In this document: in pieces, positions 41,902 to 50,846 of the stretch
Layout: each line of letters begins with the position of its first letter
Numbering within the stretch: the first letter of the stretch is position 1
Virus record (IMG/VR): IMGVR_UViG_3300029923_000008
Location: 1-64,000 of that record
DNA: 64,000 bases
From: a virus
Strand: one strand, 5' to 3'
Notes under the pieces: generated by a model
What the model was told of the DNA's origin: nothing
What the model saw: the letters and a program-made list of their open reading frames with translations, nothing else
Databases searched by the model: none
Translations under genes and position numbers: made by a program

Positions 41902-44892
41902 ATGTCTAAAATAGATGAAAAATACATAGAATCATTAGATACATTCACTACCGCATTAGAGAAAATTGTGGAAATATTAAAAGAACAGCAAAAAACTGGC
42001 AAATCAGACGTCGTTAATGATTTTTTAAAGACTCCTATGAATGATTTGAGTCATGTAGTAAAGGATTTACAGAAAATTACAGAAGACGGATTTAAAAATG
42101 TCAAAACTGATAATGAAAAAATATTACAGAAAATTGATGGAATAAAGAAGCAAAAAGAATCTGGAATGTTTGGTAGCATAGAAGATCCTAAGAACAAAAA
42201 TAAGATTGTTGATGGTATAAAAGTTGTTGTTTTAATTGCTGCAGGAGTTTTAGCGTTAGGATTGGCATTTAAAATAATAGGAAAAGTAGATTTTCTATCA
42301 GTTGTCGCGTTATCAGTATCTATGATAGCTATGTCATTGGCATATAGTAAAATAGCGGACATAAAAAATTTAAAATATACTAATATACTGTTAATTTCAT
42401 CTATTATGCCATTGATGGCAATTGGCTTAGCATTGTCTGGCTACATATTAAAAGGAATGCCAGACTTTTCAGTAATGCAATCAATGTCAATTCTTCTAAT
42501 TAGTACCGCAATGGGATTAGCTGCGTATCTTATAATGAAATCAGTGTCTAAAATTAGTAGTTCATCATTAAAAATGGTACCATTGCTACCTTTAATATTA
42601 CCAATGATAGCATGGGGCATTGTAAAATCTTCTCATATTTTAAAAGGGGTTGAAAATATATCTTTTATGCAAGTATTATCTGTAGGTATGATAGGATTGG
42701 CTTTGGGTGTAGCAACTATTGGAATTTCTTTAGCATTAAAAGGATTAAAAAATGTGACATATAAAGAAATGTTGGCATTGCCTTTTATGATACCATTAAT
42801 AGCAGGAGGTATAGTTTTAGCAAGTGAAATATTTAAAGGATTTGTTCCAATTAGTAATCCATTAGATTTATTAATTGGTAGTGCTGTTATTGGATTATCG
42901 TTGCTGTTTTTTACTCCCGCAATTTATTTTTTAGGTAAAATGAAATTGGAAGATGTTATTACTGGAACATTAATGATTTTGCCAATGTCTATTGCTATTA
43001 CACAATCTAGTATAATTTTTAGTGAATTTATATCTCTTTCTGATCCATTAAATGTTGTATTAAGTACATTAGCAATGGGTATATCAATATTAATTTTTAC
43101 ACCTACAGTTATGTTGTTAGGTAAATTATCTCTTTCTGATTTGCTTGTTGGTATAGCAGGAAGTATATTAACATCTATTGCTATTGTAGTCGTTGCTAAT
43201 ATATTTTCATCATTGCCTACTAATATGATAGCACCTGATTTTATGTGGACATTATCTGCTGGATTAGCAATTGGAGGATTTGCTCTTATTGCTGCTGGAG
43301 TTGGATTATTTGCTGGAACTAATCCATTTTTCTGGATTGGTCTTGCTGCTATTCTTGCTGTTGCTGGAATTATGGTTCTTGTTTCACATATAATACCAAC
43401 TGGTGATTATACTAAATATCCACCTTTGGATTGGGCATTAGGAGTAGGTGGATCATTAATTGCGTTTAGTTCTGCTATGGTGATAGCATCCGCTGGTAGT
43501 ATTGCAGGAGCGATATCAAAAATATTTACTGGTGAAGAAAACCCTTTAATTAAAATAGCAAATACAATGGTTGAAGTATCTTTATTATTACAAAGTGGTA
43601 AATGGGATAGTGGTTATCCAAAATTGGAATGGTCATTGGGAGTTGGTACAGCACTCACATTATTCGCTGCTGCTTATGTTGCTATTACAGGATTGCAAGG
43701 AATTAATAAAGTATTTTCATTTTTGACTGGTACCAAAGCCCAAAGTTTTAATGATTTTGTAATATCAGCAGCAGGAGCAATGAAAACTGCAAATTCAGAA
43801 TTATCTGGTGTTAATTGGAGTACAGCAGGTAGTTATCCATCTAAAGATTATGCTGATGGAGTTGGTGAATTATTAAAATCATTCGCTGAAACATATGCAA
43901 TAGTATCTATCGCAGGCGCTAATATATTTAGTGTGAATCCTGAAAGTTTCAATGTATTTGTTAAAAACGCTGCTTCTTCTATGGTTACAGCAAAAACAAT
44001 ATTAGATTCTACAAATTGGAATAATGCTGGACATCCAACTAAAGAATATTCAGAAGGAATTGGTAGCTTTCTTATATCTATGGCTACAGCATATTCTAAA
44101 GTTAATGATATAGGAATAATGGATATTATAGCTAGATTATTTAATGTTGGTGGTAATAAAATGACAATAACAGATTTTGTGAGAGAATCATCAAATTCAA
44201 TAGTTTTAGCATCAAATATATTATCAGACGGTAATTTTACTAATATTCCAGATGCAACTTATTTAACAAATTTTAATAATTTTATAGTTTCAATGGCTAA
44301 AAATATAAATGATTTTGCAGTAAATATAAATGATGTGATGAATTTTACAAATAATTTAGGTATGCTATTTCCATCTTTAATATTATTGTCAAATGCAACA
44401 CAAAATCCTTTATCAGAACTTTATATTCAAGGATTTGATAAATTAGTTAAATTATTAGATAATATGCCAGATAAAAGTGTTCAAATACATAAATTGGCAG
44501 ACTCGTTTGTTGATTTATCTAATTCTTTGAAAGATATTACAACATTTGATAATTTATCAAAAGTTTCAGCTAGTGTTGTTTTATTGAGTGCTGTTGATGA
44601 TGCAAAATTGCAAATAGTTCTTGATAAATTAAAAGATAATCAAGATACAATAAAAACTATTTATGGTAACTCTGATTCTACTCCTAATTTAATGAAAACA
44701 ATTGGTAATGCATTTAATAACTTAACAGGATCCGATAAAATAGAAGATGAGAAAAAAGCAAAAGAACCTATGGTAGTTGTCACTAAAATTGAACCTCAAT
44801 TTTATTCTGAAATATCTGAGGTTAGAAAATTATTAAAATCAATTAAAAATTCTTTAGATAAGCCAGCACCAGCATCTAGCTTTCATAGATAA
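41902..44892 (+). CDS. 996-residue polytopic protein with C-terminal 70-residue repeats (tape-measure-like or injected virion protein)
   Basis: Residues 1-100 are a soluble coiled coil. About 14 hydrophobic segments follow between roughly 105 and 540, mostly paired. Residues 490-800 hold about five repeats spaced 66-72 residues apart with a YP...(W/Y)..G[VI]G core (near 499, 565, 634, 702 and a weak one near 774). The C-terminus is helical. Large hydrophobic phage proteins of this kind are often tape measures or proteins ejected into the host envelope; no conserved motif settles which. It closes the virion-like block. Confidence 0.55.
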   Translation: MSKIDEKYIESLDTFTTALEKIVEILKEQQKTGKSDVVNDFLKTPMNDLSHVVKDLQKITEDGFKNVKTDNEKILQKIDGIKKQKESGMFGSIEDPKNKNKIVDGIKVVVLIAAGVLALGLAFKIIGKVDFLSVVALSVSMIAMSLAYSKIADIKNLKYTNILLISSIMPLMAIGLALSGYILKGMPDFSVMQSMSILLISTAMGLAAYLIMKSVSKISSSSLKMVPLLPLILPMIAWGIVKSSHILKGVENISFMQVLSVGMIGLALGVATIGISLALKGLKNVTYKEMLALPFMIPLIAGGIVLASEIFKGFVPISNPLDLLIGSAVIGLSLLFFTPAIYFLGKMKLEDVITGTLMILPMSIAITQSSIIFSEFISLSDPLNVVLSTLAMGISILIFTPTVMLLGKLSLSDLLVGIAGSILTSIAIVVVANIFSSLPTNMIAPDFMWTLSAGLAIGGFALIAAGVGLFAGTNPFFWIGLAAILAVAGIMVLVSHIIPTGDYTKYPPLDWALGVGGSLIAFSSAMVIASAGSIAGAISKIFTGEENPLIKIANTMVEVSLLLQSGKWDSGYPKLEWSLGVGTALTLFAAAYVAITGLQGINKVFSFLTGTKAQSFNDFVISAAGAMKTANSELSGVNWSTAGSYPSKDYADGVGELLKSFAETYAIVSIAGANIFSVNPESFNVFVKNAASSMVTAKTILDSTNWNNAGHPTKEYSEGIGSFLISMATAYSKVNDIGIMDIIARLFNVGGNKMTITDFVRESSNSIVLASNILSDGNFTNIPDATYLTNFNNFIVSMAKNINDFAVNINDVMNFTNNLGMLFPSLILLSNATQNPLSELYIQGFDKLVKLLDNMPDKSVQIHKLADSFVDLSNSLKDITTFDNLSKVSASVVLLSAVDDAKLQIVLDKLKDNQDTIKTIYGNSDSTPNLMKTIGNAFNNLTGSDKIEDEKKAKEPMVVVTKIEPQFYSEISEVRKLLKSIKNSLDKPAPASSFHR

Positions 44893-44957
44893 TTAACTAC
44901 AATAATACGTCTTTCAAGTAAACTTTAAATTATTTTTAATCTATATGTAATTGAAGT

Positions 44958-45024
44958 AAATAATTTGATATTAATAAATATCAAATTATTTATTGATATA
45001 GGCACATTTGAACCTATATCAATA
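44958..45024 (+). terminator. Two adjacent hairpins
   Basis: The first hairpin (44958-44991) has a 14-bp AT stem built on AATTTGATAT; the second (44991-45024) has a TATTGATATAGG stem with a ten-base loop. Neither ends in a long T run. They lie in the 155-base gap after the large membrane protein, and may terminate or stabilise its transcript. Confidence 0.5.
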
Positions 45025-45047
45025 AATATATAAATAAAAAATAAGAC

Positions 45048-45473
45048 ATGAAAAGATTTTTATATTTGATAAGATATTTTAAGCTTCTTAAGAAGAATAA
45101 AAAAGTTTTGGAAGAATCAAGAATTAATAAAAATATTAATCCTTACGGTATTCAGTATGATTGGATAGGTAGATTATATACAGTATTAAACTTACCTTTA
45201 GATGATAAAGAAAATATTGATAAGTATGGCTACTATTATGTTGATAATATGGTTAGAAATCATGTGATTGAAATTAATAATTTTTTATTTGAATTAGGAA
45301 TGCTAGAATATGTTGAATTAGATACAGATAATATTCAACAAATTGATGATTTAAATATAAGAATAGTATTGAAGTTTAAATATCTAAATACTAAATTTAT
45401 TGCAAGATTCATTATAGTATCAATAATCTCATTAATTTTATTTGGAATGTTTTCTTTATTATTTTTATTATAA
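45048..45473 (+). CDS. Small protein with a C-terminal membrane anchor
   Basis: A 141-residue protein; the basic N-terminus (RYFKLLKKNKKVL) and a soluble middle precede one C-terminal hydrophobic segment (FIIVSIISLILFGMFSLLFLL). No family recognised. Confidence 0.6.
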   Translation: MKRFLYLIRYFKLLKKNKKVLEESRINKNINPYGIQYDWIGRLYTVLNLPLDDKENIDKYGYYYVDNMVRNHVIEINNFLFELGMLEYVELDTDNIQQIDDLNIRIVLKFKYLNTKFIARFIIVSIISLILFGMFSLLFLL

Positions 45474-45514
45474 ACTTTATTAAATAATTACAATATATTT
45501 AAAAAACAAAAAAC

Positions 45515-45952
45515 ATGGCAAAAGAACAATATCACGAATTAGCAGATTATATTATAGACTATTTTAAAGTCTTAGAAGAAAAATTGTGCATCCCAATAAA
45601 TTTAAAATTTGTATTTCAAGCGGATGATAAACAAAAAACATTAATAAAAATAGTTAAAATTAATGATAGATATGTAAGTTTATTAAATGCTGAACTTTTA
45701 GTCAGTTTTAATGAAAATTTTTATGACGCATTTGATGATGAAATAAAAAACATTTTAATTGATCAAGAGTTGGCATTAATTGAAACAGATCTTGATAAAG
45801 GAACTATAAAATTAGGTAAAGCAGATTTAGTAACATCATACGGTATTATTAATAGATATGGAGTTGAAGCAGTTGAAAGAGCAAATAAATGTAGAGATTT
45901 ATATAATAGTCAACAAGCTGAAAAAGAAAAAGAAACAAAAGCAAATAGATAA
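45515..45952 (+). CDS. Possible inactive relative of phage metallopeptidases
   Basis: A 145-residue protein. The segment ILIDQELALIETDLDKG...LGKADLVTSYGIINRYG resembles the putative phage metallopeptidase family, in which AHELxHI binds zinc, followed by a DLxDF...YG segment. Here the His positions are replaced (DQELAL), so zinc binding is doubtful. If the relationship is right, this is a catalytically dead fold; it may instead be unrelated. Confidence 0.5.
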   Translation: MAKEQYHELADYIIDYFKVLEEKLCIPINLKFVFQADDKQKTLIKIVKINDRYVSLLNAELLVSFNENFYDAFDDEIKNILIDQELALIETDLDKGTIKLGKADLVTSYGIINRYGVEAVERANKCRDLYNSQQAEKEKETKANR

Positions 45953-45976
45953 AATAAAAACAAAAAACAAAAATAA

Positions 45977-46762
45977 ATGATAATGGAAGAAAAAAAATTT
46001 TTTAATTTTAACGGTGATGAAGCATTCGATTTAAATACAGAATATACAAATTTATTTGTAGATGGAGATAACCAAAAAATTAGTACAAACGATAATAAAA
46101 TTAAAGATGCTGAAAAGATTATTTCAGAAACAGGACAGAAATATATTGAAAGTAAATCCCTTCAAAAATATGAATACCTATTTACCAATTTAGATTTATT
46201 TTTAAATAGATTTCAAACTGATTCAGTAGAAGTAAAATCTATGACTAAAGAAGATAGAGATAAATTGTTTGGATATGGTAGAGAACTATTCTCAACATAT
46301 CAAACTCAATATAGTTCATTGAATTTTAATTTTGAACTCTCTATTAAAGAGTGGAATTATATGGATAATATATTAACAAAAAAATTGTCATATAATGGAA
46401 ATGAACTTTTCAATTTTTGGGAACTTTTCACCAAATTTATTGATCCAACAAGAAATTATATCAAAAGTTTACCAAAAGGAATCGAATCATTCGTTCCAGC
46501 TTGCTCAATACAAAGTTTAGTTTTAGTTAGTCACTTGTTGATGAAACATGAAGAAAAAGGATCAACTGATCATTTCTTTTATTTTAAAAATGTATTAACT
46601 GAAGTTGGTTTGATGACAAGACTTTTTAATGCTTATGGAGTAGTATTAGAAAGATACACCAATATGTTTAACAATTGGGTAGATGCATTAAATACTATGG
46701 ACGGATATAATAACATAGATAGAATAGATGAACCAGGAACAGTATCAGAAACACAGCAATAA
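45977..46762 (+). CDS. Unknown protein, possibly structural
   Basis: A 261-residue helical, aromatic-rich protein (FNFELSIKEWNYMDNIL, FWELFTKFIDPTRNYIKSLPKG). No domain recognised. It continues the plus-strand run after the virion-like block. The second ATG at 45983 could be the true start. Confidence 0.55.
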   Translation: MIMEEKKFFNFNGDEAFDLNTEYTNLFVDGDNQKISTNDNKIKDAEKIISETGQKYIESKSLQKYEYLFTNLDLFLNRFQTDSVEVKSMTKEDRDKLFGYGRELFSTYQTQYSSLNFNFELSIKEWNYMDNILTKKLSYNGNELFNFWELFTKFIDPTRNYIKSLPKGIESFVPACSIQSLVLVSHLLMKHEEKGSTDHFFYFKNVLTEVGLMTRLFNAYGVVLERYTNMFNNWVDALNTMDGYNNIDRIDEPGTVSETQQ

Positions 46763-47090
46763 TAAGGAGATTTTTGATGAAATAAGAGACATAATATATA
46801 ATAATAGCGAAAATGCTATTGATATAAGTGATGTTAAGATATCTTCATTGAAAAATCTTTATATTATTGATGAGATAAAAAATCTCAAGGTTATCGAATT
46901 AGATAACCTTGATGATTTTATGTCTTATGTAAATTATGATCACTACTTGATATTTAAATATAATAATTCTTATTATTTCTGTGATACAGAACTTGCATCG
47001 TATTTAGATAAACTTAGTTTAATTAAAATAACTGATTTTAGCTTATATCTCAGAAAAGATAAAATAAATAAAATAGAGAATTTTAATTGA
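46728..47090 (+). CDS. Unknown small protein overlapping the previous gene
   Basis: A 120-residue protein overlapping the 3' end of the gene at 45977 by 35 bases in another frame. Downstream of the overlap it has a regular coding pattern (DIIYNNSENAIDISDVKI, YLIFKYNNSYYFCD). An alternative, later start would remove the overlap, so the exact start is uncertain. Confidence 0.5.
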   Translation: MNQEQYQKHSNNKEIFDEIRDIIYNNSENAIDISDVKISSLKNLYIIDEIKNLKVIELDNLDDFMSYVNYDHYLIFKYNNSYYFCDTELASYLDKLSLIKITDFSLYLRKDKINKIENFN

Positions 47091-47124
47091 TTAATCAATT
47101 AATATAAAATAAAAACATAAAAAT

Positions 47125-47451
47125 ATGCCAAAATCAAAAAATAGAAAAGGACACGATTCTAAAGTTAGAAAATATAACGAAAATAAGAAAGTACAGCAAG
47201 AAATATTGAAGAAGAAAATGATGGAAAATTATATTAAACTTCAACAGGAGATTATGGCTGGACAAGCACATACATCAACAGAAGATGCTATTGATTCAGA
47301 TATAAATATTGATGAATTGAATACTATAGATGATATATCATTAATTGATATTGATAATCTAAGTGTTATACCAGAAGTAGTTGAAGAAAGTATAATTTCT
47401 CCTGAATCGGTAGAAATTGTTGATGCTGAATTAGTCGATACTAATAAATAA
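47125..47451 (+). CDS. Unknown small protein with basic N-terminus and acidic C-terminus
   Basis: A 108-residue protein: a strongly basic start (MPKSKNRKGHDSKVRKYNENKK) followed by a coil and an Asp/Ile/Glu-rich tail. The polarity suggests nucleic-acid or protein binding, but no family is recognised. Confidence 0.6.
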   Translation: MPKSKNRKGHDSKVRKYNENKKVQQEILKKKMMENYIKLQQEIMAGQAHTSTEDAIDSDINIDELNTIDDISLIDIDNLSVIPEVVEESIISPESVEIVDAELVDTNK

Positions 47452-47460
47452 TTTAATTAT

Positions 47461-48501
47461 ATGATAACCATAACAAACAATAAAATCTATTATAGCGAAG
47501 AATCAATTTTATACCTAGATTCAATAGATAATGCTGATGTTATTGACCCAAACGATATATTACTTTTTTTGTCAGATACTGTTGAATTAGGTGAGAATTT
47601 AATATTTAAAAGATTGTTTGATATTATATCACATAATGTTAATGATTTTAATGATATTTTTTATTCATCATTAGATGGATATTATATTGATCCATTTTTA
47701 CAAGAAATTGAAAATAATCCAACTGACAAACTTGATATGGATTATCTAGAAGTTAATTGGAGCTGTAATAAGTATGATAATGAATTAAATGTAACATCTA
47801 CAATTCACGGCGTATCAAATAACAATTCTGATTTTTATTCAATAGACTTTGTATCTCTTAATAATTTAAAAAAATTAAACATTTCACTCAATAAAAATTT
47901 CACTGTATATGATTATAATAAATTGATAGAGGGTAAAAATGAAGAAGATTCAAAATTTGAGTTAGGAGAAAAAACATTTACATTATTTGATTTGTATAAC
48001 GCAATATTTAGTGAAATAACATTTCATGGTGGTCCTCTTGATAAAAAAGAAAGATTTGAAGAGCTAGAAAAATGTATTGAAGACGAAGATATTAATCCTG
48101 AAGAATATAAAGAATTGAAAAGTTCTACACTAAATGATTTGATTGACAAATATGAAAAAGAGGATAAATATTTGGTTAAATATAAAGAGTTTAGAAGTAG
48201 AGTTGATGAGAATAGAATTCAAATTAATGAAAATTTATCAAAATTGAAAGATTGTTTGTTAAATAAATTGAAGATTTATGATGATATTTATAACTGTGAA
48301 GGTAGTATAAAAAAATATTATAAAAAACTAACTAATATTGAATTTAATATGCAAACTCTTTACGGAGAAGATGAAGATATATTATTTCATAAATTTTGGC
48401 AAACTCCAAGATGTACATGTCCAAAAATTAATAATATTGAAATTTATCCTTCAAAAAAATGTTTAATTGATGATAACTGTCCTATTCATGGTAAAAATTA
48501 A
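47461..48501 (+). CDS. Unknown protein with a C-terminal cysteine cluster
   Basis: A 346-residue acidic protein. The C-terminus RCTCPKINN...KKCLIDDNCPIHGK holds four Cys and a His, a likely zinc-binding module. The middle is helical (EKCIEDEDINPEEYKELKSS). TFHGGPLDKKERFEELEKCI resembles segments in other phage hypotheticals. A terminator follows and is shared with the convergent 48523 gene. Confidence 0.6.
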   Translation: MITITNNKIYYSEESILYLDSIDNADVIDPNDILLFLSDTVELGENLIFKRLFDIISHNVNDFNDIFYSSLDGYYIDPFLQEIENNPTDKLDMDYLEVNWSCNKYDNELNVTSTIHGVSNNNSDFYSIDFVSLNNLKKLNISLNKNFTVYDYNKLIEGKNEEDSKFELGEKTFTLFDLYNAIFSEITFHGGPLDKKERFEELEKCIEDEDINPEEYKELKSSTLNDLIDKYEKEDKYLVKYKEFRSRVDENRIQINENLSKLKDCLLNKLKIYDDIYNCEGSIKKYYKKLTNIEFNMQTLYGEDEDILFHKFWQTPRCTCPKINNIEIYPSKKCLIDDNCPIHGKN

Positions 48502-48507
48502 AAAATT

Positions 48508-48541
48508 AAAAAAGCTTCATATTTAAATATGAAGCTTTTTT
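48508..48541. terminator. Bidirectional terminator
   Basis: AAAAAAGCTTCATATTT and its complement form a long stem with A and T flanks between convergent genes. It overlaps the last codons (KLHI) of the minus-strand gene ending at 48523. Confidence 0.85.
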
Positions 48542-48804
48542 AATTTCTCTTTTCTTGTGTGCTTAATAGAAAACTCTAAACATTCTTCTGAAATACTTTC
48601 ATAAGTTACTCCATTTATTGTCTTATTTGTCATCATTCCTATGTTATCAGAGTCCCAATAATCAGTATAGTAACAATTACCATATTCTGAAAATCCAATA
48701 ATTGACATAGGAATTTTATGATACCAAGGATATTCTTTAATGTCATTGCAAATTTCAGAACAAATAACAATGTCACCTATTTTAAATTTTCTTTCCATTT
48801 TCAA
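48523..48804 (-). CDS. Small protein with C-terminal RKEKL tag
   Basis: A 93-residue protein with SH3-like FKIGDIVICSEI at its start and a tail KHTRKEKLKKLHI of the RKEKL set. It overlaps the upstream gene's end by 23 bases; the in-frame ATG at 48798 is a possible alternative start. Confidence 0.65.
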   Translation of the reverse strand: MKMERKFKIGDIVICSEICNDIKEYPWYHKIPMSIIGFSEYGNCYYTDYWDSDNIGMMTNKTINGVTYESISEECLEFSIKHTRKEKLKKLHI

Positions 48805-49078
48805 TTGAATCTAAATGCTCTTTTTCAACTTCAGTCCATTTTTGAATAGGACATGTTCCTCCGATATCTTGATATGTTTTAGGTGTGAATATTTTTGCTT
48901 TTAACGCACAGCCACATAAATTACATCTTGCAAATATATCAATCTCTCCTATATTTAACATCTCTTTATGCTCACACCCATCACATATTTCAATTCTTTT
49001 ACTTGCAAGATCTGATTGCTCATCATTTGGGTTGAATGATATTCTCCAAGATTTGAAAATTTCTTCAATTTTATTCAT
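48782..49078 (-). CDS. Small zinc-finger-like protein
   Basis: A 98-residue protein with two Cys pairs: EICDGCEHKE and ARCNLCGCALKAKI, and a later TCPIQKW. This CxxC...CxxC arrangement is widespread in small phage proteins; function unknown. It pairs with the 48523 gene as a two-gene operon. Confidence 0.7.
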   Translation of the reverse strand: MNKIEEIFKSWRISFNPNDEQSDLASKRIEICDGCEHKEMLNIGEIDIFARCNLCGCALKAKIFTPKTYQDIGGTCPIQKWTEVEKEHLDSIENGKKI

Positions 49079-49153
49079 TTATTTAATTTTTTAATTTTAA
49101 GTTTATTAATTAACTTATATATAAAATTAAATTAGTCCAAATTGATTTTTTTG

Positions 49154-49225
49154 TATGCCTAGAAGGACTCGAACCTTCAACTCATCATCCGTAGTGATAC
49201 GTGTTATCCATTACACTATAAGCAC
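49154..49225 (-). tRNA. tRNA-Arg(ACG)
   Basis: A 72-base cloverleaf folds by eye: acceptor GTGCTTA/TAGGCAT, D stem GTGT/ACAC, anticodon stem TATCA/TGATG with loop CTACGGA (anticodon ACG), and T arm GAAGG-TTCGAGT-CCTTC. CCA is not encoded. ACG reads CGN codons after A-to-I editing by TadA. Confidence 0.85.
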
Positions 49226-49239
49226 ATGTAAGTATTTAC

Positions 49240-49725
49240 TCATTTATTTTTAATGACTTGATTAATGTTTTTTAATTTTTCTTTTCTTGAGTATGCTAAT
49301 TTGTATTTCATAACTCCTTCTATTTTATTATTTAAACATTGTTCCATTAAATATTCAGATTGATGTATTACATATTCTTTAGAACATTTTTCAATACTAT
49401 CTCCATAATGATTAGTATCAAATCCTATCATCCAATAATTATCTAATTTTTTATAATTATCTATTGTTACATCACCATCAATTTCTAAATTATCAATCCA
49501 TTCTAAAAATGATTTAGAATCAAAAAATTGACCATATGTTAATCCTCCATGTACACTTATTGTATTCATATCATCATATGAAACTCCATATGATGGATGA
49601 TTATTAGGTATTAATATATAACCATTACCCCATCCGAATTCCATTTTTAATGAAAATGTACTTAGTAGAGGTAAATTTTTAGTGATATAATTCTCAATTA
49701 CTAATGTGTAAATTCCGTATTTCAT
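49240..49725 (-). CDS. Unknown protein with C-terminal RKEKL tag
   Basis: A 161-residue protein with a Trp/Gly/Tyr-rich body (GWGNGYILIPNNHPSYG, ISVHGGLTYG, WMIGFDTNHYGDS) resembling a phage hypothetical family with a GYxxIP...HGG pattern. The tail AYSRKEKLKNINQVIKNK is of the RKEKL set. It has its own full Bacteroidota promoter and sits between the Arg tRNA and the coiled-coil genes. Confidence 0.7.
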   Translation of the reverse strand: MKYGIYTLVIENYITKNLPLLSTFSLKMEFGWGNGYILIPNNHPSYGVSYDDMNTISVHGGLTYGQFFDSKSFLEWIDNLEIDGDVTIDNYKKLDNYWMIGFDTNHYGDSIEKCSKEYVIHQSEYLMEQCLNNKIEGVMKYKLAYSRKEKLKNINQVIKNK

Positions 49726-49745
49726 GTTGATTTTTTAAATAAAAA

Positions 49746-49775
49746 CAAAGATACACAATTTTTTTGTATATTCAA
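49746..49775 (-). promoter_or_regulatory. Bacteroidota-type promoter
   Basis: TTG-N19-TATCTTTG on the minus strand, 20 bases before the 49725 start codon. Confidence 0.75.
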
Positions 49776-49788
49776 TATTAAAAATTTT

Positions 49789-50169
49789 TTATTGTTGAAT
49801 AACTACATTATATGTAATTCCACCAGATTTCTTTTTTATTGCGTTTTTTAATTCTTCACTGTCTTTAATATCTTCCAAATTATCATTTTTAATATCATCT
49901 TTGATTTTACTAATATCAGAATCAACATCCTTTAATTCTCCTTTTATTTCACCTACATTACCTACTATATTATCAACATCAGTATCAACATTTTTTATAT
50001 TTTGTTGTATGTCATAAATAATATTTTTTATTTCACTAACTTCATTTGTTATTTGTGCAGTTATTGTGTCTATTTTTTTAGATAACTCTTCTATCTTTGT
50101 AATAATATCATCAGTTCTTAATGATATATTTTCTTGCTCCGACTTAATATTTTCTACTAAATTATCCAT
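49789..50169 (-). CDS. Coiled-coil protein with 21-residue repeats
   Basis: From ATG 50169 it encodes 126 residues starting MDNLVENIKSEQENIS, which aligns with the start of the next protein (MNKLVEKFKSSQEKF) and so fixes the start over an in-frame ATG at 50199. The body has Val/Ile-Asp repeats of 21 residues (KNVDTDVDNI, KDVDSDISKI), a long coiled coil. No membrane segment. Paralogue of the 50241 protein. Confidence 0.65.
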   Translation of the reverse strand: MDNLVENIKSEQENISLRTDDIITKIEELSKKIDTITAQITNEVSEIKNIIYDIQQNIKNVDTDVDNIVGNVGEIKGELKDVDSDISKIKDDIKNDNLEDIKDSEELKNAIKKKSGGITYNVVIQQ

Positions 50170-50240
50170 ATCATTTGTCTTTATGTATAAATAGTACAAA
50201 TTATATTAAAATTTTTATACAATGATAATTTTAATGTAAA

Positions 50241-50780
50241 TTATTTTTTTTCTTTTTCTATATTATCTTGAATGTTATTTATGTCAAAGTCTACATTTTT
50301 TAAATCTTCTTGTATATTATCAACATGATTTTGTATTTCATTAACGTCTGTGTCAGCATACTTTAACTCAATATCTATATCATCAACATGACTTTTTATG
50401 TCACTAACATCAGTATCTACATCTTTTAATTCAATATCAATATCAACTACATGAGTTTTTATGTCATCAACATCAACATTTATATGCTCTGTCATAGCTT
50501 CTATTTTTTCGGATAATTCTTCAATCTTTGATATTATTGCATCAGTTCTACTTCCACTTATCTTAGCAATATATCCTAAAACTGGTAATGCTACTCCTTG
50601 AAAGAAAACTGATACTAAATATTGCATCCATGCAACTAAACCTGATGGCTGACTAAAAAATAATGGAAATATAACTAATATTGTAATTATCCAAAACATT
50701 GTCATACTAGATAATGAATCTGATAAAAATATTGCAAATTTTTCTTGTGATGATTTAAATTTCTCGACTAATTTATTCAT
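50241..50780 (-). CDS. Membrane-anchored coiled-coil protein, DUF1003-like, with 21-residue repeats
   Basis: A 179-residue protein. Two hydrophobic segments (MFWIITILVIFPLFF and LVSVFFQGVALPVLGYIAKIS, residues 28-70) resemble the DUF1003 membrane domain. A coiled coil with about four 21-residue repeats (DVDDIKTHVVDIDIELKDVD and variants) follows. It probably places the coil at the membrane; paralogue of the 49789 protein. Confidence 0.6.
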   Translation of the reverse strand: MNKLVEKFKSSQEKFAIFLSDSLSSMTMFWIITILVIFPLFFSQPSGLVAWMQYLVSVFFQGVALPVLGYIAKISGSRTDAIISKIEELSEKIEAMTEHINVDVDDIKTHVVDIDIELKDVDTDVSDIKSHVDDIDIELKYADTDVNEIQNHVDNIQEDLKNVDFDINNIQDNIEKEKK

Positions 50781-50846
50781 ATTTTTTTTATTTATATATA
50801 AATAGTGATAATTATATAAATAATATAAATTGTATTAAATATTTTT

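Noticed and set aside
44958-45024. Origin of replication from the tandem inverted repeats
   Set aside because: There are no iterons or initiator-binding boxes; the hairpins fit transcript ends better.
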